A stretch of DNA of 64,000 nt from Perkinsus marinus ATCC 50983. Its lineage: Eukaryota; Perkinsozoa; Perkinsida; Perkinsidae. Location of the stretch: the NCBI RefSeq assembly GCF_000006405.1, contig NW_003202153.1, positions 145,187-209,186 of the forward strand, given 5' to 3'. The notes below the pieces were generated by a model. That model ran no database searches, had not been told where the DNA came from, and saw nothing but the letters and a program-made list of their open reading frames with translations. Below are positions 46,804 through 57,100 of the stretch, piece after piece. A program made the translations under genes and the position numbers. Numbering within the stretch: the first letter of the stretch is position 1; each line of letters opens with the position of its first letter.

Positions 46804-47405
46804 ATGTTCTTCCATCTGGGGACCAAGCATGATGGATCGCGCATTGATATTTACCGAGACACTCCAGTACGGCTACTGGGATATGCCAACGAGCTGGGAG
46901 AGTCCTTCAAGTACCTTATCACAAGGCCTGTGTATCTCAGCACATACGGCATCGCCGTGGCATATGTATAACGTAGTGGTGGTTCTGGAGGGAATATACT
47001 CTCTTTGGTAGGTGCTTGCCGACACCTTGAACAAGACCAAGCGAACTGAGCAGAAGGCGCAGCAGTGGAAGGTCGCCGTCGACACATTGGGGTGGCAGAT
47101 ACTGGCTAGTGTGGCCGTTCCTGGTATGGTCATCAACAGGGTGGTGTGGGCCACGAGGAGAGTCATGCAGGAGAAGAAACTGACCAGTACCCTTTCCCGG
47201 CCTGGACTGACAACTTATGCGGGTGTGTTTAGATAAACTCCTACCAACGTACATAGGCTTGGCGTGTATACCTATGATAGTAAGCTGCTCTATGCAACAG
47301 ATGAGATGATATTACATTCAGGTGTCCCCCATTGACAATGTGATTGATTGGATATTCGATCATACACTGCGGAAACAGAAAGACTGGCCTAAAGTTGAAT
47401 CATAG
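46804..47405 (+). CDS. MTFP1: mitochondrial fission process protein 1 (MTFP1/MTP18)
   Basis: Four exons join in phase: 46804-46965, 47012-47222, 47257-47279 and 47322-47405, giving 159 residues. The sequence IYRDTPVRLLGYANELGESF, then LITRPVYLSTYGIAVAYVLA, VAVDTLGWQILASVAVPGMV followed by INRVVWATRR, and finally IPMIVSPIDNVIDWIFDHTL RK, matches MTFP1 end to end (family motifs YRDTWVRYLGYANE, WQxLASVxIPGFxINR and HPID). MTFP1 is an inner mitochondrial membrane protein involved in membrane integrity and DRP1-dependent fission. The intron 47223-47256 is only 34 nt, the shortest clear intron here. The start at 46804 gives a short N-terminus, as in the family. Confidence 0.85.
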
Positions 47406-47608
47406 CGATTGCTTTATCAATCACTCAGGGCCTGTTGCGTTAGTAGTATTTCCCATACCCGATAGATCTGCGGATGATAAAGGGTATTTATAAGACTCAA
47501 CACAATATGTTCAGGAGAATACTCCAAAGTGCCGAGTTCTGGAAACGTCAACCAATCATCATCAACAACAACGCCGAGGCGACGAGCAGATCAATTGCGT
47601 AGTTCCCG
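47406..47608. other. short convergent spacer
   Basis: Convergent 3' ends of MTFP1 and eL29; nothing else is visible. Confidence 0.6.
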
Positions 47609-47893
47609 TTACTCGGACTTCTTCAGCTGCTGGCAGCCCTTGAGAGCATATTTGGCGTTACGCAGGAACTTAGGGCACATACCGCGAGTGGACATCTTCT
47701 TGTAGGTAGGGGCCTGAGAGAACATGCATGTCGATGACGACCACACCTACAGCAGAGGGCTCCGGTCTACTCTACAGCCACGACGCGATTATTGAGCTAA
47801 TTTGACAGCAACCCATCGTTGTACCTTCTTGATGCCGTTACGGTGAGCCTTCTTGTTCTGGTTATGATTGGTATGGTTCTTGGACTTGGCCAT
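47609..47893 (-). CDS. RPL29: ribosomal protein eL29 (RPL29)
   Basis: Two exons on the minus strand: 47893-47825 (MAKSKNHTNHNQNKKAHRNG, then IKK) and 47713-47609 (APTYKKMSTRGMCPKFLRNA, ending KKSE), separated by a 111-nt GT-AG intron in phase 0. This gives 57 residues. The N-terminal MAKSKNHTxHNQxxKAHRNGIKK signature and the following KFLRNxxYxxK are diagnostic of eL29, a small very basic protein of the large ribosomal subunit. The gene is too short per exon to stand out as an open frame but is unambiguous once spliced. Confidence 0.93.
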
Positions 47894-48398
47894 GGTGACT
47901 GATTCTCAGAGACTCGAACGGGTTAGAGCACACTGACGAGTCAAATCGATCAAGCTACCGTGTTGAGGAAGCGCAAGATTGCAAGGCTATGATTCTGTAA
48001 TGAGGTATCTACTTTTCCTCGCCTCTGAATTACTTCGCTCGCTCGGCCCCCCTTTTCTAGCCTATGCGTCCCCAAATTACCTCTTTGCCTGAGACGCCTT
48101 CTAGTGTTTCGGCGGGAAGTGAAAAAGGCTATTCGAGACCCGCCGTGACTCTGGCTTCACGTCGATACCTTTGGGTTCTCCTATTTGTCTTGCGTTGCTG
48201 AGTTAGTAAGACGGCATGCCCTCCTACTCATGGTAGTAAGAGTGCATGCCTATCGTCCTTCGTCAATGTCCGTCGATCAGCACTGCACTGTGTTGATTCA
48301 TCACCACGTCAATGCGGGTATAGTGCGGCTTTCGGTTCACTTACAGGCCGTTGTGGTGGAGCTCTTGGGGTAAGAGCATGTAGTAGGGCTTCCTCTGT
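47894..48398. other. spacer before the first minisatellite
   Basis: Presumably holds the eL29 promoter. No gene or repeat is recognised. Confidence 0.5.
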
Positions 48399-48668
48399 CA
48401 TGTCGCGGGGCAACTATGCCAGTACTCGCATGTCTCGGGGCAACTATGCCAGTACTTTCGCGGGGCAATTATGCCAGTACTCGCATGTCGCGGGGCAACT
48501 ATGCCAGTACTTTCATGTCGCGGGCAATTATGCCAGTACTATCATGTCGCGGGGGCAATTATGCCAGTACTTTCATGTCGCGGGGCAACTATGCCAGTAC
48601 TATCATGTCGCGGGGCAACTATGCCAGTACTATCATGTCGCGGGGCAACTATGCCAGTACTCGCATGC
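48399..48668 (+). repeat. 30-bp minisatellite, nine copies
   Basis: Nine tandem copies of a unit of about 30 bp containing GGGGCAACTATGCCAGTACT, preceded in most by ATGTCGC. Seven of the spacings are 29-31 bp and one is 23. In one frame a full unit encodes MSRGNYASTI. One- and two-base indels shift the frame between copies, so coding is unlikely. The array ends 190 bp before the start of the first family member at 48858. Confidence 0.95.
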
Positions 48669-48857
48669 TCTCGAAGCTTGTCCCAAAATGGACTATGTAG
48701 ATGTTTGAGAGGTGTAGTCGGCAGGCACCTTCGGCCTTGTCTGAAATGCTCTTGTGGTTGGTATTGAGTTGAGTGAGTTATGTAGATGTTCGAGCTAAGT
48801 CGGTCGGGAAGATATTAGGTGATCAATGATCACTGATCATAGAGTTCGTATCCAACT

Positions 48858-49967
48858 ATGAAGTCCATCGTCCACATCCTGGCGTTAGAGTCTCGTTTCT
48901 TTGAGGCGCTACTTGAGAAAAGAGATGACTGTGAAGACTGTGGCGAAGGCGTCGTGCCCGGAGCGTTGATGTTCGTCTATATGCGGCTTTTGCCGGATAG
49001 GAAGCTCACACTAGACTGTCCTCGAGAGGAGGTTCTAGTGGACCCACCGCCATCTTACATCTTTGTGATGAATGAGGATCTCTATGGTGTGTATCCAACC
49101 CCTAATGCTGTCTATATTAGGAAGCCATTAGAACGTGGAGAAGAGGTCATGGTGCTACACCCAGGCTATCAGGGAACTAACACGGCTGTCCATCATTATC
49201 ATGAGTCTCAACTATTCGTATTGTGTGAGGACAATAGCAGGATGATTCAATATGATCTAACCCAACAGACAAGTTCGACCCACTCCGTTCTGGGTCTCCC
49301 AGTGGACAACGACAACGCTGAGCTCGCCTGGGATAATCCACTCGTGTTCTTCATGTCCGGTGCCGGTCGCCTATTCTGCCTCGATATGCAGAGTGCTAAG
49401 GACGATACTCTGCAGGCCAAGCCTATCTGGAGCATCCCCAGCTCGTTGTCACACAAGGGCTCCTACAGTCTGTTTAAATGTTTGCCGGGAGAACCCGAAA
49501 AGCCCCATCTGATGGTAGTCTATACGGCTTATCTTGGCGAGGTCGTCACGTTCTACCTCGAGTTGAATACTCCCGACGAACCCCTCATCGAACACGGCAG
49601 CGAGGTCGAGAGTATGGGGATATCGCTCCCCCCGAGCATTGCCTTCATTATACCTTTCAATGTCGGTCTGTTCGGTTTTGCTATGAGAAGGTACGATCGA
49701 GATACTTACAGCCTATCCTTCACGAGCGACTCCCACAGAACGGACAGAACCCTAGACATTGGCAAGGATCTCCCAACCCGACAGAGTCTGCAGCTGGTCT
49801 ATGGGGCGAAAGACGTCATTCATATTATGAGACAGGATCCTTCACTGGCTTATCCGACTCACGCAAGCTCGGATAAGGACGGTGATACTACCATTGATGA
49901 GGGAGGGAAGCGTCGATGTATCAATCAGACGCCGTGTTGGATTAGTACTCACTATATCTACATTTGA
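48858..49967 (+). CDS. unrecognised intronless protein, tandem family member 1
   Basis: 369 residues, one exon. The family signature is LDCPREEVLVDPPPSYIFVM followed by a G-VYPTPNAVYIRKPLERGE block and a VMVLHPGYQ strand (residues about 55-110); downstream are SQLFVLCEDNSRMIQYDL and LFCLDMQSAKD. The alternating hydrophobic strands and -YDL-/-FCLD- repeats suggest a beta-propeller-like fold, which is inference. There is no signal peptide or transmembrane helix; a cytosolic protein is likely. The C-terminus ends CWISTHYIYI, a pattern shared with members 2 and 3 (HYVY, AYYIS). A 38-bp fragment of this gene recurs at 35829-35866. Confidence 0.7.
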   Translation: MKSIVHILALESRFFEALLEKRDDCEDCGEGVVPGALMFVYMRLLPDRKLTLDCPREEVLVDPPPSYIFVMNEDLYGVYPTPNAVYIRKPLERGEEVMVLHPGYQGTNTAVHHYHESQLFVLCEDNSRMIQYDLTQQTSSTHSVLGLPVDNDNAELAWDNPLVFFMSGAGRLFCLDMQSAKDDTLQAKPIWSIPSSLSHKGSYSLFKCLPGEPEKPHLMVVYTAYLGEVVTFYLELNTPDEPLIEHGSEVESMGISLPPSIAFIIPFNVGLFGFAMRRYDRDTYSLSFTSDSHRTDRTLDIGKDLPTRQSLQLVYGAKDVIHIMRQDPSLAYPTHASSDKDGDTTIDEGGKRRCINQTPCWISTHYIYI

Positions 49968-50189
49968 GCATATCATCGCCACTGTGCTGACAGGCTTGAC
50001 CGTCTGTCCGACCATAAGCGGGATTCAGTAATGAATATCTAATTAATTTAAATATAATGAGCTTTGGTTCTCTGTGGATTTAATAGAGGGACTCTATGGA
50101 GCTCAATGAGATCCTCCTTTCCACGGGTTGTGATTTGTCCGTGCTTGATAGCTGTCCGCTTTACTTCAGCCCAACGGTGCTTTTCCTGG

Positions 50190-51335
50190 ATGAGATCTCC
50201 TGCAGAAGTCCTGGCACTCGAGCTCCGAATGATGGAGACGATGCTGGAGAGGTCCGGGAAAATGGGGAATTTACCCGGGGTGGGAGAGGCTTACGCAGGA
50301 TTCTTGGGCGCTCGGCCGTGTACATTGGACTGCCCTCGAGAGGAGATTTTACTGAGTCCTCCGCCATCATACATCTTTGTTATGAATGGGGAGCTGTATG
50401 GTGTGTATCCAACTCCTACCGCTGTTTATATTAGGAAGCCGTTAGAAAGTGGGGAGGACATGATGGTGCTGCATCCAGGCTATCAGAACACCACTACGGT
50501 TGTCCATTGTTATCGGAAATCACAGCTACTCGTATTGTGCGAGGAGAATCGAAAGCTGATTCAGTACGATCTTTCCGACGAGTCCGGTGACCAAAGGACG
50601 ACCACCGAAGTACTAGGGCTGCCGAAAACCACCTCTCACAACCAAGGCGCATCACAACTCCTGCCTACCGACGACTTCGTCTTCCTCATTTTCCCCTCTG
50701 GTCATCTGTTCTGCATAGATCGTCTGGATATGCGCTATGCGGCTCAGGCGAAGCTCATCAGAACTGACTGTGCCAACGTGGGCGGCGCACGGAGTTTACT
50801 AACCGTCCAGGGCAACTCGAAAGCTGTTCAACTGGTCGTTTCGGGGTATCGTAGATGTCAGCTGGTCACATTGACGTTGAAACAAAGGAAGTATCCTTTG
50901 TATTTTGACCAGGCAACTCGGTCTTTTGACCCAACTGTAAAATTCGGGAAGGATATCGACGAGATAATGTCGATCCAGGACGTGGGTGATAACCACCTGT
51001 CTGTGATGACCCGGTCAGTGAGAGGCATTGGGGCGGGTCCCCGGCTGTACCTCTGCAACAGGTCTCTACGTCCTCTAGGCGGACCCCTCGGACTCCCAGA
51101 TAGCTACCAACAGGTGCGCGATGTACAAGTGGTGGTTGGCGAGCATGATGTGGTCTACCTTTTCCGAGAAGAAAGTACCCTTGCTGAGAGCTACGTAGAG
51201 GCGGAGTCAGACTCAGAGTCGGCTCATAGGTCCGATGTCCAGGCTAAACATAAGGCAGACAACTCTGAGCCTCATAGGCTGGCAAAGCACTATGTCTACA
51301 GGTGCGCATCTGAAGCGACTGAATTCAATAATTAA
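50190..51335 (+). CDS. unrecognised intronless protein, tandem family member 2
   Basis: 381 residues from the ATG at 50190, chosen because MRSPAEVLALELRMMETML aligns with the starts of members 1 and 3; an in-frame ATG at 50106 would add 28 residues. It shares LDCPREEILLSPPPSYIFVM, GVYPTPTAVYIRKPLESGE, the HPGYQ strand, LLVLCEENRKLIQYDL and HLFCIDRLDMRYAAQ with its neighbours. The C-terminal region is charged (ESDSESAHRSDVQ), unlike member 1. No introns. It begins 222 bp after member 1 ends, and no minisatellite lies in that gap. Confidence 0.7.
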   Translation: MRSPAEVLALELRMMETMLERSGKMGNLPGVGEAYAGFLGARPCTLDCPREEILLSPPPSYIFVMNGELYGVYPTPTAVYIRKPLESGEDMMVLHPGYQNTTTVVHCYRKSQLLVLCEENRKLIQYDLSDESGDQRTTTEVLGLPKTTSHNQGASQLLPTDDFVFLIFPSGHLFCIDRLDMRYAAQAKLIRTDCANVGGARSLLTVQGNSKAVQLVVSGYRRCQLVTLTLKQRKYPLYFDQATRSFDPTVKFGKDIDEIMSIQDVGDNHLSVMTRSVRGIGAGPRLYLCNRSLRPLGGPLGLPDSYQQVRDVQVVVGEHDVVYLFREESTLAESYVEAESDSESAHRSDVQAKHKADNSEPHRLAKHYVYRCASEATEFNN

Positions 51336-51488
51336 TTGGAATAACTGAGTATGGAATAAGACGATGCTACTAAGCTTGTACACTATTTCGTTTGCTATGT
51401 TCGGGCTCGTGTTGTGGAATCGCGGGTGAGTGTTATTGGGTGAAAAGTGTTATACAGTATAGAAAGGTGTCATTGGAGTGGCATTGCT

Positions 51489-52235
51489 ATGGTCGGAGTG
51501 AATATGATCTTTCTATTGATAATGTCCCAAACGTCAGTATCTTTACACGTCCAATCGCCCCAGTTAGCGCGCGATCGGAACCTAGCTAACCGGAGCCAGC
51601 TATTCCACGCTGTGTATGCTCTCCTTCCTCGAGGGGACCGACAACATCCAATTCCGCCATCATCAGAGGGGGGGCAGTCGTCGGTAGCGTCAACCTTCCC
51701 GGAGGGGCGACTATGCCACCGCGCCAAAATAGCGTCAGTACCTTTCCTTCAGGAGGGGCGGCTATGCCACCATCCCAAGATATGCCTCAGTCCAATCAAT
51801 TCCCCCAGGAGGGGCGGCTATGCCACCATCCCAAGATATGCCTCAGTCCAATCAATTCCCCCAGGAGGGGCGGCTATGCCACAACCTCAGGATATTCCTC
51901 GGTCCAACCAATTTCTTCAGGAGGGGCGGCTATGCCCAACCTCAGGATATGTCTCGGTCCAGCCAATTTCTCCAGGAGGGGCGGCTATGCCACAACCTCA
52001 GGATATTCCTCGGTCCAACCAATTTCTTCAGGAGGGGCGGCTATGCCACAACCTCAGGATATGTCTCGGTCCAGCCAATTTCTCCAGGAGGGGCGGCTAT
52101 GCCACAACCTCAGGATATACCGCAAGCCAACACAGTGAGACGAACCCCCAACCTAGTTTCTACTATGCATTTCGTTCGCCCTCGCCGAAAACAATTCATC
52201 ATGAAGCTTCTAGCGAGAAAGATCGTTTCTGCTAG
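51489..52235 (+). CDS. possible secreted repetitive protein built on a 56-bp minisatellite
   Basis: A 248-codon frame starts at 51489 with a hydrophobic N-terminus (MVGVNMIFLLIMSQTSVSLH) that could be a signal peptide and then runs through the whole 56-bp repeat array. Because 56 is not a multiple of three, successive units are read in rotating frames as EGRLCHHPKICLSPINS-, RRGGYATIPRYASVQSI- and GGAAMPQPQDIPRSNQF-type peptides. All three frames are largely open, which is either a property of the repeat or selection. Expression is unproven; it may be non-coding. Confidence 0.35.
   Translation: MVGVNMIFLLIMSQTSVSLHVQSPQLARDRNLANRSQLFHAVYALLPRGDRQHPIPPSSEGGQSSVASTFPEGRLCHRAKIASVPFLQEGRLCHHPKICLSPINSPRRGGYATIPRYASVQSIPPGGAAMPQPQDIPRSNQFLQEGRLCPTSGYVSVQPISPGGAAMPQPQDIPRSNQFLQEGRLCHNLRICLGPANFSRRGGYATTSGYTASQHSETNPQPSFYYAFRSPSPKTIHHEASSEKDRFC
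51751..52138 (+). repeat. 56-bp minisatellite, seven copies
   Basis: Units beginning AGGAGGGGCGGCTATGCCAC start at 51751, 51807, 51863, 51919, 51974, 52030 and 52086, so spacing is 56 bp with a single 55. A further degenerate unit lies near 51710. The first units carry CCATCCCAAGATATGCC and later ones ACAACCTCAGGATAT, alternating between ATTCCTCGG and GTCTCGG subtypes, which suggests expansion of a two-unit block. The core GGGGCGGCTATGCCA matches the 48.4-kb array at 13 of 15 positions. It ends about 220 bp before family member 3. Confidence 0.95.
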
Positions 52236-52357
52236 CAGTCCTAGACGAACACAACGACACAGACGAGGGTGTGGGATAGCTACTGGATTGACTAGTAGTT
52301 TCACACTTCTAACATTCAGTTTTCCGTGGTGTCACTCGGAGTGACTTACTCCTCGAT

Positions 52358-53512
52358 ATGAGATTACCTTCTCACGCTATGGCTTTGGATCTATACCTGT
52401 TTGAGTCGATGATGCAGAAGTCTGCTGGAGGTAGCTCGTCCTTGCCTGAGATGATTAGCGAGTTCGCCCTCTATATTGGGAAGAGGGAGCTCAGCCTGGA
52501 TTGTCCCCGAGAGCAGGTTCTAGTGTCCCCGTCGCCATCCTACATCTTCGTGATGGGTGACTCTCTCTGTGGTGTGTATCCCGGTCCTACCGGTGTACAT
52601 ATCAGGGAACCATTAAATCGTGGGGAGGAAGTTATGGTGTTATACCCAGGTTTTGAGGCTTCCACCAGAGCTGTCTATTATCATCACGGCTCACAACTAT
52701 TCGTCCTGTGTGAGGACAACCGTAAGCTGATCCGATACGACCTGAGGAGCACCCCCGGACCCTCAAGTACATCAGTGAAGCTTCTAGGATTGCCCGAATC
52801 GAGGCTGATTAATAGTAATGATAAAGGCGCAGAGATGGTCTGCACGGACGACTTCGTCTTTTTCCTTTTCGGTTCCAAGTACCTCTTTTGCATAGATCGT
52901 CAAAATGTCAGCGATGGGGCTCAGGCGAAGTTGATTTGGACAGCGAGAGCAGGGGAGGCCAGGAAATGTCATATGCTGGTGGATCCTGAGCAACCTCTGC
53001 GTGTTCGGCTGGTAATTCCGGTGTTCCGGAGCTTGCCATCGAATTTGGTTACACTCGAGTTGCAAAATCGTCGTGAGCCTCTCTTCTTCAAGAAGGTAAT
53101 GGAAAAGCACCTATCAATCCAGACAGCTTCAGCGAGTGCTGTTGGTGTATATGATGTGCTGCCTGTTGGGTGCTATAACTTGGCTGTTAGTAAGACGCCC
53201 TCTAACGGCTACCACAGAGTCGTTACTCTATGCGATCGGTCATTTCGAGCTCTTGGTCCGGATGCGACTTTATTCCGTTACGACACGTCCTATGAACCAC
53301 GTCGCCAACAGTTGGTCTGCGGAGAACGAGATGTCATCTACAGCATGGAAGAAGGAGGCCAGTTTAGGTGTTCCTACGATCACTGTGAATGCGCAGGTGA
53401 CCTTTCCGATGATGATGATGATGACGTCGAACTTGTAAGGAAAAAGAAGCGATGCAAGCGTGAAACTGGCACTCCGTGCTTGATTTCAGCTTATTACATC
53501 TCCAAAAAGTAG
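52358..53512 (+). CDS. unrecognised intronless protein, tandem family member 3
   Basis: 384 residues in one exon, starting MRLPSHAMALDLYLFESMMQ. It carries LDCPREQVLVSPSPSYIFVM, GVYPGPTGVHIREPLNRGE, VMVLYPGF, SQLFVLCEDNRKLIRYDL and LFCIDRQNVSDGAQ in the same order as members 1 and 2. The C-terminus has a run of seven acidic residues, a basic patch (RKKKRCKRE) and ends ISAYYISKK, which could act in nuclear or electrostatic targeting. No membrane segment is evident. Function unknown. Confidence 0.7.
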   Translation: MRLPSHAMALDLYLFESMMQKSAGGSSSLPEMISEFALYIGKRELSLDCPREQVLVSPSPSYIFVMGDSLCGVYPGPTGVHIREPLNRGEEVMVLYPGFEASTRAVYYHHGSQLFVLCEDNRKLIRYDLRSTPGPSSTSVKLLGLPESRLINSNDKGAEMVCTDDFVFFLFGSKYLFCIDRQNVSDGAQAKLIWTARAGEARKCHMLVDPEQPLRVRLVIPVFRSLPSNLVTLELQNRREPLFFKKVMEKHLSIQTASASAVGVYDVLPVGCYNLAVSKTPSNGYHRVVTLCDRSFRALGPDATLFRYDTSYEPRRQQLVCGERDVIYSMEEGGQFRCSYDHCECAGDLSDDDDDDVELVRKKKRCKRETGTPCLISAYYISKK

Positions 53513-54189
53513 ATTATTCCTAGCTTTTTATCTCTTATTAACAGCTACATAGTAATTGACTCTTCTAAGTTTCAATTGTTGCAATATCTTACGGGATGTG
53601 TTGTGTATGACTGACCGTTGTGCATTATGGGAAGCAACTGATAACCAAGATAGTGACCCGAGTACCCACCAACTGTAGCGTTGATAACAACTTCACACTC
53701 TCTGACTAGGTCGCCGAATTACTCGTTCGTTGGCGGAATCTATCACGTCCCCTGATCTTCCTCATTCTCTTGCGGACACTCATGCGTAATCCATGATACG
53801 CAGCACATCATATGGCGCATGCAAGACACTCATGCATCACCGCGTGATCCTGGCAACCCCAATACCTAGGTGCGCCCGATGGCTCGCCAGCGTTTTGTGC
53901 CATCACCCATACTGCTGCAGTTACGGACCTCCGCACTGCTATTTAGATCGGCATTGGCTGTGTTCTGCGGCGATGATCGGTTGAACCGATGAGATGCAGT
54001 TGAATAGGAGTCCGCTGCTCCCCACCCTCCTCACTCGGTCGGGTGTTCATCCTAATCCTAGGAATGCTCTCTTTGCCCCGTTTATCGGACGGAATGAGCT
54101 AACTCACATGTCATAATCTTGACGACGTTGTGTTACTGAGTCCCTCAGGGAGGGGATAACTAAGAATCGCAGTGTATGTAGAGTGTGTG
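53513..54189. other. spacer after the tandem family
   Basis: No gene, RNA or repeat is recognised. Confidence 0.5.
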
Positions 54190-57100
54190 ATGGCTGCTGT
54201 CATCACTGACGGCCCAAGGGATGCAGACGACGATGATTGGCGAGATTTCCAAAAGGCACCATCGCATACTGGACACGGTTCGGGTGGTAGCCGAGCAATA
54301 ACTCACCCCGAATGTAGATAGAGTTACTCACGATGTGCGTGACCCGGAACTGATAGAGATCCTGTTCGTAGATGTCGATTCAGCTGAACTTTCCGGGATG
54401 AGTGAAAGTGAACGAGAGAAAAGCACGGTTGACCAGGTGCAGATGGGCATCCATGCGGTAGACGGGTGGATTGCGACAGTGCTGTGTGAGTGCATTGCAA
54501 ACATCAGGACGATGCAACGACGGCCATTGAAGCTCGAAGCCAACCTCAGGAGAAGGTCAGGAGCGCTGAGAATCTTCCGAGGCTGGAAGAACTGATAGAA
54601 AAAGCAGTAAATCGACGAGGACCTTGACGATGGTGGTGAATTGGCGGCCATCTCGGCTCAGATAGAGGACGTGGGGCCCACTCAGACGTCCTCTACTCCG
54701 CTCTCAGAGTCATCCCGAGCATCTTCCGCCGAGTCCGAGGATTCGCACGAGATGAGAGTACGCTAAGACGCCTCGACAGCGGAGTCACACGTGATACGGC
54801 TGTAGGCATGTGCACCTGTTCTTACCGATTTCGATCTGGAGGACCAAGAGGCCACTAAGATGCGAATCTACGTTCACTCTGAGTTAATGTCTGAGTAAGA
54901 GTGATTACGCTGGTCAGACCTGTGTGTCAGGCACGGCCGTCACGCAGTAGGCTGGTTCAGCGACATCTCTTCCCCAGCCGACGTACGTGAGTGTGTGCTT
55001 AGTGCCATAGACAGCATCATCGACGATGGTGCGAAGGTATTCAAGCTACGTTCCAGGAAGTCGGGTAGGTCATGACCACAAGATACACTATCAATCTTCG
55101 CCCCGCTAAGGTACCATCATCGACTTGAGTTCGGACGAAGATCTCGTTAGACTTAACAGAGGAGAGCATTATGACCTCTTAGTTGGCGAACGTCTTGCTG
55201 GCTTGATCCACGATAGTGCTGACGATGATCGAGCAAGTATGCACAGCTGCTATCGGCACTATGCTACGTCCTTGGCAGGCGATTCGAGGTGGCGGCGGCT
55301 AAGGGTCTGCATTGATTCCATGAAGCATGTCGAGACCGCCAAGGCTTTGGAGAGGTGCTCATGACGGAGGAACAGGATCCGCGTATTTGCCTGTCATCTC
55401 ACACTATTACCGAATCAACGGAGGCGTGGTCGGATTGTCCTATCAGAATGTGCCATGGCACGAATCTCCTCAAACATACCGCCCATGGGCATCCACACTT
55501 GCGGCAATTCCAGCTATCGACTGACCATCAAAGGCTGCTCTGGTGAGTCTACTGCTGCCCTAGCTATCCTCTCTCCTTGCACGGGTTTCGGCAACTCGTT
55601 GATCCCTTATACATGTTACGTGTAACACATCAGGAGTTTTTATCTCAGGTACTCAGCAGGCCCCGATCGTAAGGAGTCCGTCATGGCTCTCTCTGATGTA
55701 TGTGAACTCAGGCTCGGCCAACAGACCTCGACATTCCTCCAGTACCTTGCCCGAGGTTCCTTTCTCTCTCGCTCTCATCATCAGTCAGGTATCGACTACC
55801 AATGCTCCAGCATCTTTCTTTCTCTCTCATATACAAGCCGACCCATGGAGAGGTCACTGCACTGGACCTCACATGCAAGGACGAGTTTGAGTGGCGCTTC
55901 AGAAAGTCCCCGTTGCCTTCAATAACTCGCCTGTCAGATACGATACCTGGTTGACTGGTCTCAAAGCTCTCCTCTGTGCACAGTGCAACCGTACGAACAT
56001 TGTCGCTGCTACACAACTTGGCGTGCTGATGGAAGATTCAGGTACCATATCGAAGGAACAACTATTGGCTCATTCGAGAAGGTTCAGAGAAGCCTTGAAG
56101 CAGGATAAAGCTGGGGTGAAGGTATCAGTATGAATGTTACCCCGATTGCCGATGTCACCGATTTAAGCTACTCGAACTAGAAGGAGTGAAGGAGCGTGGC
56201 ACTGTCGGTCTGGACGACTGTGTGAAGATCTCCGAAAGTGATATAGTGGAGCCTTCTCGAACCTATCGCCACTCCAGGTTCCTCCCCTCGGCAGCTCCAC
56301 GACAAACTTGAATGCTTAAGAGATCGTCTTGAACACATAACTATGGAATTAAAACTACTCCTAGAAAGTGAAGGTCTCGCATAGTACCGCATGAGGGCAC
56401 TGCCAAACTCGTTGCCCTTCAGCAGCAGAATTTGCACACGCTTCGAAGGGGGAATCCTCAACACTTGGAATAGACTGGGCAATCGTTGCAGAGAAAGAGC
56501 CAGCGTAGTACTATCACACGGTCTGCTCGGCGTGGCCCTGACCGATGTAGTTACTCTTCGTTGCTATCGGATTTGACCGATGTTGAAGATGATGAGATGG
56601 AAGCCTCACGTGCCATGGAGCTAGCTGAGGGCGTAGTATCAGCCCTCCCTGTCTACAAGCATCGAGTTCTGTCCATAGGTGTCCGATATACTCGGTCGAG
56701 TGAGCACCGATCTACTCCTCTTGGAAGGTGAGCCATTCAATCACCTCTTTCTGTATAGTTGACTTACGACCTCCCATCATTGCTGAGCATTCCACGGATT
56801 CCATAATGCGGTATCATCATCTTAGATGAAGCAGACAACGAAGCTCTGGATTCGCATCAGACAGGCAATCGCGTAAAGCGTCTACGGGAGTTGGACCAAC
56901 TGCTTTGGAAAGCCGAAGTCGATATCGAGAATGTTGAAGACATGTATTGGATGGACGTCTATTGCAATGCACATATGGCCACACGTTCCACCCATACTCT
57001 GGAATGTTTTCAGGCGTCAGCGGCTCTTGGAGGCGCGGAATAGGAACGCTGGTAGGACGCTCAGTCTTACCACGGTGAGATCATTTTCCCAGGCTCACTA

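Noticed and set aside
48399-48668. CRISPR-like regular array
   Set aside because: Units are contiguous with no unique spacers, and the surrounding genes are eukaryotic; it is a minisatellite.
50106-50189. Longer N-terminus for tandem family member 2
   Set aside because: The extra 28 residues have no counterpart in members 1 and 3, whereas the ATG at 50190 aligns with their starts.
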